Below, piece by piece: positions 1-8,250 of a DNA stretch of 64,000 nucleotides. The position numbers and the translations under genes are program-made. Positions within the stretch are counted from its first letter, which is position 1. Each line of letters begins with the position of its first letter. The stretch is from Desmonostoc muscorum LEGE 12446 (GTDB taxonomy: Bacteria; Cyanobacteriota; Cyanobacteriia; Cyanobacteriales; Nostocaceae): assembly GCF_015207005.2 (NCBI RefSeq), contig NZ_JADEXS020000001.1, positions 4,216,001 to 4,280,000 on the forward strand, read 5' to 3'. The notes beneath the pieces were generated by a model. That model searched no databases. It had not been told where the DNA came from and was given only the letters and a program-made list of their open reading frames with translations.

Positions 1-555
1 ATAGGTGTCGTTAAAAGTGCCTTTTTCCCAGCCAAAAAGTGCTTCTAGGTTACCTGAGTAAGTAATTTTGTTAGTCAGAATATCCCAGTTCCAAATGCTC
101 ATGCCAGCAGACTCTAATGCTATCTTCAGCTGTGCTTCCCGCAGTTGTGCCTGGGCAGTTTGTTGTTGTAATTCCTGCTTAGTACGATGAGCTTCCAGAA
201 GACGGCGCAATCTTTGACGTAGTACCGTCCATTGAATCGGCTTAGTAATCAGATCGGTTGCACCCACAGCAAAAGCTTTTTCCACAGATGCCCGATCGTC
301 AAAAGCGGTAATCATTAACACTGGTGTGTCTTTGCCATCAGGAAGTGCTTGCAGTTGGGCACAGCAGTCAAATCCATCCATCTGTGGCATCATCACATCC
401 AACAGTACTATATCTGGGTGTAGGCGAGTACAGGTAGCGATCGCCTCTAAACCGTTACTCGCTTCTACCACCTGATACCCTGCTTCTTTCAATAGCTCAC
501 ACAGATACATTCGCATTAAATGGTCGTCGTCTACAACCAGAATCAGGTTAGTCAT
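1..555 (-). CDS. Response regulator with REC and PAS domains (partial, C-terminus outside window)
   Basis: The reverse strand reads open from ATG at 555 to the window edge, giving 185 codons without a stop. It starts MTNLILVVDDDHLMRMYL, a receiver-domain start with the acidic pocket DDD. The phospho-acceptor Asp is in DIVLLDVMMPQMDGF (about residue 54), followed by the conserved Thr/Ala region (MITAF) and Lys (TKP). A helical linker rich in Gln follows. From about residue 150 a PAS-like start is visible (ALESAGMSIWNWDILTNKITYS). The rest is missing, so it may be a REC-PAS-histidine kinase or a PAS-GGDEF protein. Cytoplasmic signalling is inferred. Confidence 0.85.
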   Translation of the reverse strand, partial: MTNLILVVDDDHLMRMYLCELLKEAGYQVVEASNGLEAIATCTRLHPDIVLLDVMMPQMDGFDCCAQLQALPDGKDTPVLMITAFDDRASVEKAFAVGATDLITKPIQWTVLRQRLRRLLEAHRTKQELQQQTAQAQLREAQLKIALESAGMSIWNWDILTNKITYSGNLEALFGWEKGTFNDTY

Positions 556-825
556 TTGTCGTTTGTTCTTTGTGATTAAGCACCAATTTTTAGATGTTTG
601 ATTTTGGATTGCAGAAAAATTTCCACCCCCAACTCTAAATAATCAGCTAATTCTGCCACAAGCCTCGTAGTAAGTGTCCAGTTTTGATTCCAACTCGCTC
701 ACTATAGTTATGAGGTTGGAATCAGAATCAAAGGTACAGCAATCTTCAGCTTTGCACTTTTTTCTAGCGCTGTGTGTCTCGTAAAAAATCTGTCTTTATT
801 TTCCATAACTAAAATCAGGAACTTG

Positions 826-920
826 AGTGTGTGTTTTCAAATTACTCATGAAAATTTTGATACATACATATTTCCCGTAGGGTAGCACCGCTGTGCTACC
901 CTACTTTGAAAACACACCCT
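826..920. repeat. MITE-like element with 16-bp terminal inverted repeats and inner palindrome
   Basis: Ends are AGTGTGTGTTTTCAAA (826-841) and the reverse complement of AGGGTGTGTTTTCAAA (905-920), one mismatch in 16. Inside lies a 28-bp palindrome (878-905) of the GTAGGGTAGCAC type, a sort seen at other places in this window. AACTT stands just outside both ends (820-824 and 922-926) and may be a target duplication. No coding capacity. Confidence 0.55.
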
Positions 921-1021
921 AAACTTCATTGTACTGAGTGCAATTATTAATTTTCTTATTCACCACTCTCCCCCTCAAAAGTCCTTTGTGGATTAGGGTT
1001 TTGGGCTAGCCGGAAAATAAT

Positions 1022-1090
1022 GTCATGATTCTCTGATATTTTTGGTTCCTGCACAAGATGTTCCAGGTTTAAATATCAGGAAATCATGAC
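1022..1090. repeat. Imperfect inverted repeat / hairpin
   Basis: The 20-mer GTCATGATTCTCTGATATTT (1022-1041) pairs with 1071-1090 with two mismatches, across a loop of 29 nt. No T-run follows, so it is not a standard terminator. It could be a small repeat element or part of the leader of the gene at 1407. Confidence 0.5.
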
Positions 1091-1406
1091 AATACGATCC
1101 CACGAGGCCTGATAAATTCGTGAAATAGCCAAAAAATCTATTCAAACCCCTTGATCCCTACATATGCTTAGTGGTTAATATTGACTTAACAAATACAACT
1201 CCTCCGATCCCAAAGAAATGCTAATTTTTGCATAACTAAAGGAATTGATAGGAAATGAATTCAATTTAAAAAAGACTAAAAAACTTAAAAACTGGGCAAA
1301 ACCAGGAGTCAGGAATAAGAAATTCATCTGGAGTGGATGACATTTAATATCGCATTCTTTAACCAGGGGAAATCATTTACCGCTTAAACTACTGGAGGCC
1401 AAATTA

Positions 1407-2654
1407 ATGGCAAAAGAACGCCCGCCACTAGAGGAGATGACCTTACGGCAACTACGTAGAGTTGCCAGCGAATATAGCATCTCTCGCTATAGCCGAATGC
1501 GTAAATCCCAACTGCTGGCATCAATTCAAGAAGTCCAGCGCAGCAAAATTTCGCTCAGTCCATCTCGTTCATTGGAGGCACAAGAAACCGTGGAAGCAGC
1601 TAAATTTGAATTAGGTCAGGAAGATCGTACTGGTGGATCTCTTGCTGATGTTGATGAAGGACTCCCAGATCTGCCCTCTGGTTATGGTGACAGCCGGATT
1701 GTACTTTTACCCCGCGATCCTCAATGGGCTTACACCTACTGGGATGTTCCCAATGAACATAAAGAAGAACTGCGTCGCCAAGGCGGACAACAACTGGCAC
1801 TGCGGATTTATGATGTTACCGACATCGATATCGATTTCCAAAGCCCCCACAGCATCCAAGAATATCCTGCTGATGAACTAGCAAGAGAATGGTATCTACC
1901 AATTCCAGTTAGCGATCGCGATTATGTCATTGATATCGGTTATCGCGCTGCTGATGGTCGCTGGTTGATACTTGCTCGTTCTGCGAGAGTACATATTCCC
2001 CCCGTCTATCCTTCTGACTGGATTGAAGATGTCTTCATCACCGTCAACTTTGAAGAAGATTTACGTGGCAAAACTCAATACGAACTCGTTCCACCCGCCA
2101 AGAAAGTTGCAACCGCTGCAAATGGTGTAAATGGCAACCCCATCTACGACCAAATCTTTGGCTTAGCCGAATCTGCTGAAGCACAACGCGTTGCTGGTTC
2201 TCTGTTCGGTTCCATGCAACAAGTACCAGGTTCTGCACGCCCCGAACAAGCCATCAGTTCCTACATATTCCCCTCTGGTGTAGGTGCCTGGGCAGTTCCT
2301 ACCGCGTCAGGTTTAACCATGTCCGGTGTGGGAATGTCAGGTGTTGGCTTCTCAGCTTCCGCCGTACCAGTGCGTCCCCGCAAGTTCTGGTTAATAGCCG
2401 ATGCTGAATTGATTGTTTACGGTGCAACTGAACCCGATGCTACCGTAACCATTGGCGGCCGTCCAATTAAACTGAATCCAGATGGTACATTCCGCTTCCA
2501 AATGTCCTTCCAAGATGGTTTAATTGACTATCCAATTTTGGCTGTGGCTGCTGATGGTGAACAAACTCGGTCAATTCACATGAAATTTAACCGTGAAACA
2601 CCATCCCGGAATACTAACACCAAAGAAGATGCTGTTCTAGAATGGCTTTCTTAA
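1407..2654 (+). CDS. DUF4912 domain-containing protein
   Basis: 415 residues. Residues about 14-43 (RQLRRVASEYSISRYSRMRK) look like a Rho-N/SAP-type helix-extension-helix that could bind nucleic acid. Residues about 97-220 are a DUF4912 domain with the typical core ...LLPRDPQWAYTYWDVP and RLYD/RIYDVT-type strands. A second beta-rich domain near 325-400 (VTIGGRPIKLNPDGTFRF) resembles a bacterial Ig-like fold. A good ribosome site (GGAGG, 1393-1397) stands 9 nt before the ATG. An intrinsic terminator follows directly. The function of the family is unknown; it is common in filamentous cyanobacteria. The family call is firm, the role is not. Confidence 0.85.
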   Translation: MAKERPPLEEMTLRQLRRVASEYSISRYSRMRKSQLLASIQEVQRSKISLSPSRSLEAQETVEAAKFELGQEDRTGGSLADVDEGLPDLPSGYGDSRIVLLPRDPQWAYTYWDVPNEHKEELRRQGGQQLALRIYDVTDIDIDFQSPHSIQEYPADELAREWYLPIPVSDRDYVIDIGYRAADGRWLILARSARVHIPPVYPSDWIEDVFITVNFEEDLRGKTQYELVPPAKKVATAANGVNGNPIYDQIFGLAESAEAQRVAGSLFGSMQQVPGSARPEQAISSYIFPSGVGAWAVPTASGLTMSGVGMSGVGFSASAVPVRPRKFWLIADAELIVYGATEPDATVTIGGRPIKLNPDGTFRFQMSFQDGLIDYPILAVAADGEQTRSIHMKFNRETPSRNTNTKEDAVLEWLS

Positions 2655-2699
2655 GTTTTAGTTCTCAGATTAACTCCAGACTGAAATTTTAAATTATTC

Positions 2700-2730
2700 C
2701 CCGCTATAGTAATTCTGTAGCGGGTTTTTT
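2700..2730 (+). terminator. Rho-independent terminator of the DUF4912 gene
   Basis: Stem CCCGCTATAG / CTGTAGCGGG with loop TAATT, followed by six Ts (2725-2730). It lies 46 nt after the DUF4912 stop codon and ends 2 nt before the next start codon. Confidence 0.85.
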
Positions 2731-2732
2731 GT

Positions 2733-3665
2733 ATGATCATGTCTAAAAAAAGATTACTTTTGTTATTTATGGCGATCGCTGCTGCAAGCTTGTTACCAGG
2801 TTGTCAAAAAATTGCAGCCAATTCAGTACCAAAAGCATCTAAAATTTGTCCTGGTAAAAATCCCAAATTCAGTATTGATTTTTTTAAAACTAATAATCAA
2901 GGACAGAAAAATCCCAGAGGTATTAACCATGTGATTATTTTTAATCCTAAATCACCAGAATTAGATTTTAAAGTTAATCTTGGTTTATCTCATAAACTCT
3001 ACGCCAAAGATGCCCAGGGAAAACTACGGAAAGAATATGTACCAAAACAGTTTCGTGAACTTATCGTTGGTGATAATGCCAAATTAAATGGACGGCTACC
3101 CATTGCCGCAATTAACGCCGATTATATAGATACCGCTGATAAACCACAAGGCTTAAATATTTCTCGTGGCGTAGAATATTCAGGAGCATTTAAAAATAAG
3201 CGTTCTTCCTTTGGTATATCAGGAGGTTCACCCACACAACGACAAGCTACTATCCAAGCTGGTAGAAGAAAAAGTGATGTTCTCAATTACAATTTAGTAG
3301 GCGGTAATGGCAGATTTTATCGTCAGGGTCAATTTAAAAATATTTGTCAAGATTTGGGAGAATTTGCTTGTCAAGGAGCAACTAATCGCTCTATGGCAGC
3401 TATCACTAATCAAGGATATGTAATACTATTAGTTAATGACGCGAAAGCTAATTCCGATATTGAACTATCTGAAATTAATCAAGAGTTACTACCAGAGAAA
3501 TTTGATAATGTCTTGGAAGGCATTGCTAGCAAGAACTGTTTAGGCAAGATTCAAGAAGGAATTTTATTTGATGGAGGTATGTCTCCAGGATTGTATTACA
3601 ACCAAAAAACCTATGTAGAAAATTATGGCCCCATTGGTTCAGTTTTTTTGATTTATAAAAAATAA
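2733..3665 (+). CDS. Phosphodiester glycosidase (NAGPA/DUF2233-type) family lipoprotein
   Basis: 310 residues. The N-terminus has a basic start, hydrophobic stretch and lipobox (LLPGC), so it should be a lipid-anchored envelope protein. The body matches the phosphodiester glycosidase family: INHVIIFNPKSPELDFKVNLG, the conserved AAINADYID segment, SMAAITNQGYVILLV and the late ILFDGGMSPGLYY motif, whose Asp-Gly-Gly is typical of the family. The likely role is hydrolysis of a glycosyl phosphodiester in the envelope; the substrate is unknown. The start is uncertain (ATG at 2733 or 2739), as neither has a Shine-Dalgarno sequence and the terminator of the upstream gene abuts it. Confidence 0.75.
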   Translation: MIMSKKRLLLLFMAIAAASLLPGCQKIAANSVPKASKICPGKNPKFSIDFFKTNNQGQKNPRGINHVIIFNPKSPELDFKVNLGLSHKLYAKDAQGKLRKEYVPKQFRELIVGDNAKLNGRLPIAAINADYIDTADKPQGLNISRGVEYSGAFKNKRSSFGISGGSPTQRQATIQAGRRKSDVLNYNLVGGNGRFYRQGQFKNICQDLGEFACQGATNRSMAAITNQGYVILLVNDAKANSDIELSEINQELLPEKFDNVLEGIASKNCLGKIQEGILFDGGMSPGLYYNQKTYVENYGPIGSVFLIYKK

Positions 3666-3696
3666 GTTATTCAATTTTGTAGGGCGGGCAAGATGC

Positions 3697-3826
3697 CATT
3701 GGTGTCAACTTAAGCTTAAACGCTTGTCCCACATACGCTTTACCCCACCCCCAACCCCTCCCCTTGCTAAGGGGAGGGGCGGTTTTGGCTTTAGACAAAA
3801 CCGGGGTGGGGTGACGCGGTGAGTAA
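3697..3826. repeat. Truncated copy of a mobile repeat (related to 32791-32973)
   Basis: One end reads CATTGGTGTCAACTTAAG, followed by the stretch to GCTTTACCCC, which matches the reverse complement of the 183-bp element at 32791-32973. After a GC-rich inner hairpin (3748-3815) it rejoins the other arm at GGGTGACGCGGTGAGTAA and then stops. The far terminal inverted repeat is absent, so this copy is truncated where it meets the Rpn-like remnant. Confidence 0.7.
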
Positions 3827-4261
3827 CTTCATCAGTTTGGTGTTGTTAAGCTTGTTATTGAGGCGGAGGAAACAGCACCAGAGTTAGCAAAACGCTTAAT
3901 TGAGCAAGCTAAGCAACAGCTAACTGATGAAGTTACTCAGCGCGACCTCATCAATTTAATTGAGACAATTATTGTCTATAAACTACCACAAAAGAGCCGC
4001 GAGGAGATTGAAGCAATGTTGGGTTTAAGTGAACTGAAGCAGACTAAAGTTTATCAAGAAGCCTTAGAAGAAGGTAAACAGCAAGGTTTAGAAGAAGGTA
4101 AACAGCAAGGTAAACAGCAAGGGAAGTTAGAAGCAATACCGCGTATGATAGAGTTTGGGTTGAGCTTAGAAGCGATGTCTGCGACGGGCTACGCCTACGC
4201 TCAATTATTAGATTTACCTCTAGAAGTCGTCCAGCAAGCAGCACAGCACTTGAATGAATAA
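3827..4261 (+). pseudogene. Rpn-family (PD-(D/E)XK) nuclease/transposase, 5'-truncated remnant
   Basis: The open frame begins right after a stop codon inside the mobile repeat and reads FGVVKLVIEAEETAPELA, then KRLIEQAKQQLTDEVTQRD. It ends in the repetitive EEGKQQGLEEGKQQGKQQGK tail and a C-terminal LDLPLEVVQQA. This is the C-terminal part of cyanobacterial Rpn/DUF2887-type recombination-promoting nucleases. The N-terminal PD-(D/E)XK catalytic core is missing. An internal ATG (4016) could give an 81-residue product, but it would lack any catalytic part. The truncation coincides with the end of the repeat at 3697-3826. Confidence 0.8.
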
Positions 4262-4309
4262 GCTGATGCCCATCTTTGCTAATCTAGAGGCTAGATATAA
4301 CAAAGATAT

Positions 4310-4870
4310 ATGACACCTGAAGAAATTGCGGTTACACTCACAGAGTTATTTGGCACAAATGTTGGTGCGTTGGCCCCTGGTTCCTGGGAAGTAAACACTT
4401 CTACTTTTCGGCTCTTGGTGCTACTGTCGAAAGATAACACTTGGCTGCGAGTTTTACTGCCAATATCACCATTACAAGAAGCCGAATCTTTTTTAGCAGA
4501 GTTTTTGTCAGCTAACTTTGATGAAACTCAGGAAGTGCGGTATGCTTTGCATGATGGGCAAATTTGGGCAGTGTTTCACCATAACAGTACCACTTTGGTA
4601 AAAGCGGATTTTGAAAGAGCGATCGCTCGACTGGTATCTTTACATGAAATAGGTTTAGATAATGCCTTCAATCGATTAGTTGAAAGCCGCATCCGCCAAG
4701 TTATCCAAGTAGCAAAACTCCAAGGACAATCTCTACAAGCTACCATCCAAAACTTAGAACGCTTTTATGCAGAAGGAATCATGGGTGAAATCGACCAAAC
4801 CCCAGAAGCGCGAGAAGAAACCCTAGCTGCTTGGCGGCGTCAGTTGGAACGTTTATGGAATGAGATATAG
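4310..4870 (+). CDS. Conserved hypothetical protein
   Basis: 186 residues, soluble, no signal peptide or membrane segment. Residues 1-90 alternate strands and helices (SWEVNTSTFRLLVLLSKDNTWLRVLLPI, then AEFLSANFDETQEVRYALHDGQIWAVFHH), a pattern like small alpha/beta chaperone-type folds. The C-terminal half is helical (ARLVSLHEIGLDNAFNRLVESRIRQVIQVAKLQGQ). I do not recognise a named family. It follows the Rpn remnant by 48 nt in the same direction but need not be linked to it. Confidence 0.6.
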   Translation: MTPEEIAVTLTELFGTNVGALAPGSWEVNTSTFRLLVLLSKDNTWLRVLLPISPLQEAESFLAEFLSANFDETQEVRYALHDGQIWAVFHHNSTTLVKADFERAIARLVSLHEIGLDNAFNRLVESRIRQVIQVAKLQGQSLQATIQNLERFYAEGIMGEIDQTPEAREETLAAWRRQLERLWNEI

Positions 4871-5085
4871 ATTTGAAGAAGAATACAGAATACAGGAGTC
4901 AGAATTCAGAATTGGTGAATATTCTACCCATAAAGCGATAGAGTTTTAATAAGGAAGACTAGTTTTGCCCATCAGAGGCGTTGGCATAGCGGGATAAATC
5001 CGGTTTCAACCAACATGCACCAAAGAATCGCACAAAATTCATTCTGATTTCTGACTCCTGAATTCTGAATTCTTCTTAACAAATT
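4871..5085. repeat. Short heptamer repeats of the TTCTGAA type
   Basis: Degenerate copies of AGAATTC/TTCTGAA on both sides (near 4881-4915 and 5041-5076) in opposite orientation. They belong to the short tandemly repeated sequences common in Nostocales. No ORF of note. Confidence 0.5.
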
Positions 5086-5472
5086 ATGGATATCATTGAA
5101 ATTATCAAAGAAGACTATCAAAGATTCCCAGTCAATCAAACTTACAGCATTTATGCTCCAGACGTTTATTTTCAAGATCCACTGAATAAATTTCGTGGAG
5201 TTAAACGCTACAAAGAAATGATTAATTTTATCCAGACTTGGTTTTTAAATCCCAAGATGGATTTACATAATATTCAACGTTTGGGAAACACAATTAAAAC
5301 AGAGTGGACACTCAGTTGGAATACCCCTGTCCCTTGGAAGCCACGTATCTCCATCCCTGGTTGGAGTGAATTAGGTCTTAATTCTGATGGTTTAATTGTC
5401 TCCCATGTTGATTATTGGAATTGTTCGCGCCTAGACGTGGTGAAGCAGCATTTTTTCTCTTCAAAAAATTGA
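5086..5472 (+). CDS. DUF2358 domain-containing protein
   Basis: 128 residues matching the DUF2358 family of cyanobacteria and plastids, which has an NTF2-like alpha+beta fold. Features are an N-terminal helix (IIEIIKEDYQRFP), YSIYAPDVYFQDPLNKFRG, then WTLSWNTPVPWKPRISIPG and the late strand GLIVSHVDYWNCSRLDVV. It has no signal peptide. Function unknown. It is monocistronic as far as spacing shows. Confidence 0.8.
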   Translation: MDIIEIIKEDYQRFPVNQTYSIYAPDVYFQDPLNKFRGVKRYKEMINFIQTWFLNPKMDLHNIQRLGNTIKTEWTLSWNTPVPWKPRISIPGWSELGLNSDGLIVSHVDYWNCSRLDVVKQHFFSSKN

Positions 5473-5531
5473 TATTGGAAGAACTCAATAGCGGATTACT
5501 ATTACACTAAAGGCAACAAGCAAAGCCATGA

Positions 5532-6260
5532 ATGTTTATGACGGCTGCCAAGAATCCTGAAATCCCTGCTGAAATAACTATACATACGGAAGCAGAAGAT
5601 ATTATCATTCCACCTAGTGATTTATGGAGTGATGAGCCTTCTTTGGAAAGCGATTTGCACCGTGACCAAATTGAACTACTATTGGCGTGTCTGAAATGGT
5701 GGTGGCGTAACCGTACTGATTTTTATGCTACTGGAAATTTGACTATTTACTATAGCCCAGAACAGATTACCACGCGAGAGTTTAGAGGGCCAGATTTTTT
5801 TGTCGTTTTGGGATGTGAAAATCGCCCCCGCAAAAGTTGGGTATTATGGGCGGAACAAGGAAAGTATCCGAATGTGATTATTGAATTACTTTCTAATAGC
5901 ACTGCTAAAGTTGACAAAGGTCTGAAGTTTGAACTTTACCAAGAGACTTTTCGCACGCCGGAATATTTTTGGTTTCACCCCAATACTTTGGAGTTTAAAG
6001 GCTTTCGTTTAGTGGGTGGTAAGTATCAACCTTTGGAAGCAAATGCTGATGGGTGGCTGTGGAGTCAGCAGTTAGAGTTATTTTTGGGAGTTTATGAGTC
6101 AAAATTACGATTTTTTAACGCGGATAAGCAGTTAGTAGCGACTCCAGAAGAAAGGGCACAAGCAGCAGAACGAGAAGCTGAAACAGCACATCAGCAAGTG
6201 GAAGAACTGAAGGCTAAATTGAAGGCGTTGGGAGTTGATACTGATAGGTTAGAGTCGTAG
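5532..6260 (+). CDS. Uma2 family (DUF820) putative restriction-like endonuclease
   Basis: 242 residues. PD-(D/E)XK-type core: GPDFFVVLGCE (the Asp of the fold), then PNVIIELLSNST (the E-x-S region) and VDKGLKFELYQE (the Lys). It continues TPEYFWFHP and ends in a coiled coil rich in Ala/Glu/Gln (AQAAEREAETAHQQVEELK), typical of cyanobacterial Uma2 proteins. These occur in many copies per genome and have no proven substrate. Start may be ATG 5532 or ATG 5538. A second, unlinked Uma2 gene lies at 45107. Confidence 0.85.
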   Translation: MFMTAAKNPEIPAEITIHTEAEDIIIPPSDLWSDEPSLESDLHRDQIELLLACLKWWWRNRTDFYATGNLTIYYSPEQITTREFRGPDFFVVLGCENRPRKSWVLWAEQGKYPNVIIELLSNSTAKVDKGLKFELYQETFRTPEYFWFHPNTLEFKGFRLVGGKYQPLEANADGWLWSQQLELFLGVYESKLRFFNADKQLVATPEERAQAAEREAETAHQQVEELKAKLKALGVDTDRLES

Positions 6261-6291
6261 GCAAAATAGAGATTTTCATTTGAATCATCTG

Positions 6292-6434
6292 TAGCGTTTC
6301 CCAACAAGCAAGCGTGAGGTACACCTGTAGGGGCACGGCAGTGCCGTGCCCCTACACCTTGGGATATGATGTTGTACCGCATCTGAATGGGAACCGCTAT
6401 ACACGGGTAGGGGCGCACAGCTGTGCGCCCCTAC
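6292..6434. repeat. Dispersed palindromic repeat (two hairpins)
   Basis: Contains the palindromes 6327-6355 (GTAGGGGCACGGCAG...) and 6407-6434 (GTAGGGGCGCACAGC...), joined by the unit that ends GGGAACCGCTATAC. The stretch 6292-6401 is present again in reverse orientation at 32729-33027, where it is split by another element. The position between a gene end and a convergent gene end fits a terminator-like role, but there is no T-run. Confidence 0.75.
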
Positions 6435-6506
6435 GAAGATTTATATTTATCTGTGGTTAATTATTTTTTCTATACTATACGTATGCGGAAACGGTTATAA
6501 GCACTA

Positions 6507-6698
6507 CTACTCTTTCTCTTCATCTAGTGCTTTTTGGATAGCACGACGGCAAAATTCTGGAGGATCATCTTTAGCTTTTACCTCTTCCTTCATTTCCTTG
6601 GTGACTCGCAAATGTATGTATTCAGTCAATGGTTTATCTCTGTCAGTTTTAAAACCATGATTTTTAATTTCTGGATTGCCACGATTATCTTTAGACAC
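6507..6698 (-). CDS. Small hypothetical protein, ribbon-helix-helix-like
   Basis: 63 residues, strongly charged: it opens MSKDNRGNPEIKNHGF, then PLTEYIHLRVTKEMKEEVKA and a helical end FCRRAIQKALDEEKE. The strand (YIHLRV) followed by two helices is the layout of small ribbon-helix-helix DNA-binding proteins, including many antitoxins. No toxin is next to it; the divergent neighbour is a SAP-like protein at 6826. Real gene status is likely from composition but not proven. Confidence 0.5.
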   Translation of the reverse strand: MSKDNRGNPEIKNHGFKTDRDKPLTEYIHLRVTKEMKEEVKAKDDPPEFCRRAIQKALDEEKE

Positions 6699-6825
6699 TT
6701 TACGTTACTTAATAAAACTGGATTAATTGATATACATATTGAATAATGATTTATTAGTGGGTATTTTGCCTGAGAAACTAGATACCCACCAAATATCCAC
6801 CATCAAAAATGGACACTTCTATTTT

Positions 6826-7203
6826 ATGTTCACGCGTTCCGAGTTAGAAATCAAAACTATCCGAGAGTTACGCGACTTATGCCGTAGATACGGTATCAAG
6901 CCAACAGGTAACCCAGGATACAAAACAAGCTACATCACTTCGCTGATGGCATTTCCGCAATTAGCACTACATCAAATGCAAGAAGGAAGAGGGTTGAAGC
7001 CGCCGAGTTTCGCAACTTTTCAGTGTATTGGCGCAGCGATAGATGAGATGAATTCACCTACAGATGAGCAAATAGCACTGATTCGGATGACGCTCGAAGG
7101 TAGGAGAATGAGTTACCCAGATAGATTTGAACAGGAAAAGCTGTTGAATTTGCACAAGGCTAAGATGCTTGTTGAGCAAGCGTTTGCCATGTTGAGTCAG
7201 TAA
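6826..7203 (+). CDS. Hypothetical protein with SAP-like N-terminus
   Basis: 125 residues from the ATG at 6826 (MFTRSELEIKTIRELRDLCR); an upstream in-frame start at 6727 would add 33 poorly conserved-looking residues. Residues about 7-45 (LEIKTIRELRDLCRRYGIKPTGNPGYKTSYITSL) have the two-helix SAP/Rho-N pattern used for nucleic-acid binding. The rest is helical (EQIALIRMTLEGRRMSYPDR). No catalytic motif is visible. It is divergent to the small gene at 6507-6698. Confidence 0.6.
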   Translation: MFTRSELEIKTIRELRDLCRRYGIKPTGNPGYKTSYITSLMAFPQLALHQMQEGRGLKPPSFATFQCIGAAIDEMNSPTDEQIALIRMTLEGRRMSYPDRFEQEKLLNLHKAKMLVEQAFAMLSQ

Positions 7204-7457
7204 ATAGCCATGTAGGTTGGATTCAAAAAAGTGAAAGCCAATAATCACTGTATACAGCAAATTTCAAGTTACTAACTGACACCATCTAGCTCTGATAGCT
7301 AGCAAGAGAGCCTATTTTAATTCTGAATTCTGTTAGCGCAGCGGGGCGTAGCCCATTCTGACTCCTGAATTCTGCTGTAAATATTGAGTTTGGCGATCGC
7401 TCTATTCAACCTACAAATTATGATCAATAATAAACTCAACTTCAAAGTGCGATCGCA

Positions 7458-7733
7458 ATGACTGATAAAGAACTCAAACATCTAATTGAGACTAATGCTA
7501 AAACAGTCCAAGCTATGTTAGATGAAATAGCTGAAGCCCGACAGGAACGCCAAGAACTCCGAGAAGGAATGATCCAACTTCAGAATGCAGTGGCACAATT
7601 AATCAACATACAAGATAAAATAACTAATTTACTAATTTCTGTTGATGGCGATCGTCCGACAATTCTCAAAAAACTCTCAGCACTTGAAACGAAGCTCGAT
7701 CAATTACTACAGCAAAACCCAACAGTTCAGTAG
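7458..7733 (+). CDS. Small coiled-coil hypothetical protein
   Basis: 91 residues, almost wholly helical with heptad character: LKHLIETNAKTVQAMLDEIA, then EARQERQELREGMIQL and the end TILKKLSALETKLDQLLQQN. No signal peptide. Such short coiled-coil proteins are frequent in Nostocales and have no known role. The start is preceded by a HIP1-type GCGATCGC immediately upstream rather than by a ribosome site. Confidence 0.6.
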   Translation: MTDKELKHLIETNAKTVQAMLDEIAEARQERQELREGMIQLQNAVAQLINIQDKITNLLISVDGDRPTILKKLSALETKLDQLLQQNPTVQ

Positions 7734-8250
7734 TTCCCATCCGGTTGGAGAATTTTTGGTTTTGACATTACCGCCTCCTACCGTATTTGCCTAATCCATT
7801 ACCATATAAATAGCAGTCAACGAATTTTGGATTTTAGATTTACGATAGCGCCGGCGGCAAGCGAGTAATCGATAGCGGAGCGTTAGCGAGTACTCGAGCG
7901 TCGCTCGCGTCTTTTGGATTGACCCCGCGCCACTTGCGGTACGGGGCTTAGGGATGCAAGAATTTTAAATTTTGGATTTATTCCGCCCACAAGGGGGAGC
8001 CGCTGCGGTGGACGGGAAACCCTGCATAAAGCAAGTGGCATCGGGGCATGAACCGAAATAATCTAAAATCTAAAATCTAAAATCTAAAATCTAAAATTGG
8101 CACGGTCAATATGGCAATATGGCTGGATTATTCCCCATATTTATTATTGAATTGTTTGCGTCTAGACGTGCTAAAGCAGCATTTATTTTCCTTAAACAGT
8201 CGATAATTGTAAATAAATGTAAAAAATCCTCAGGCAGGAAAGAACTATCC
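7734..8250. repeat. Repeat-rich intergenic region with CTAAAAT heptamers
   Basis: Holds several dispersed repeat fragments (GC-rich inverted pieces around 7850-8030) and five perfect tandem copies of CTAAAAT at 8063-8097. An apparent upstream extension of the next ORF (8119-8250) lies here but has no homology to the protein family and is not counted as coding. Confidence 0.6.

Larger units (their letters stand above)
556..1406. other. 850-bp gene-free region with two inverted-repeat structures
   Basis: No credible ORF on either strand. It separates the divergently transcribed response regulator (leftward) and the DUF4912 gene (rightward), so both promoters should lie here. It contains a MITE-like repeat (826-920) and an imperfect hairpin (1022-1090), listed separately. 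The rest is AT-rich without recognisable motifs. Confidence 0.6.
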
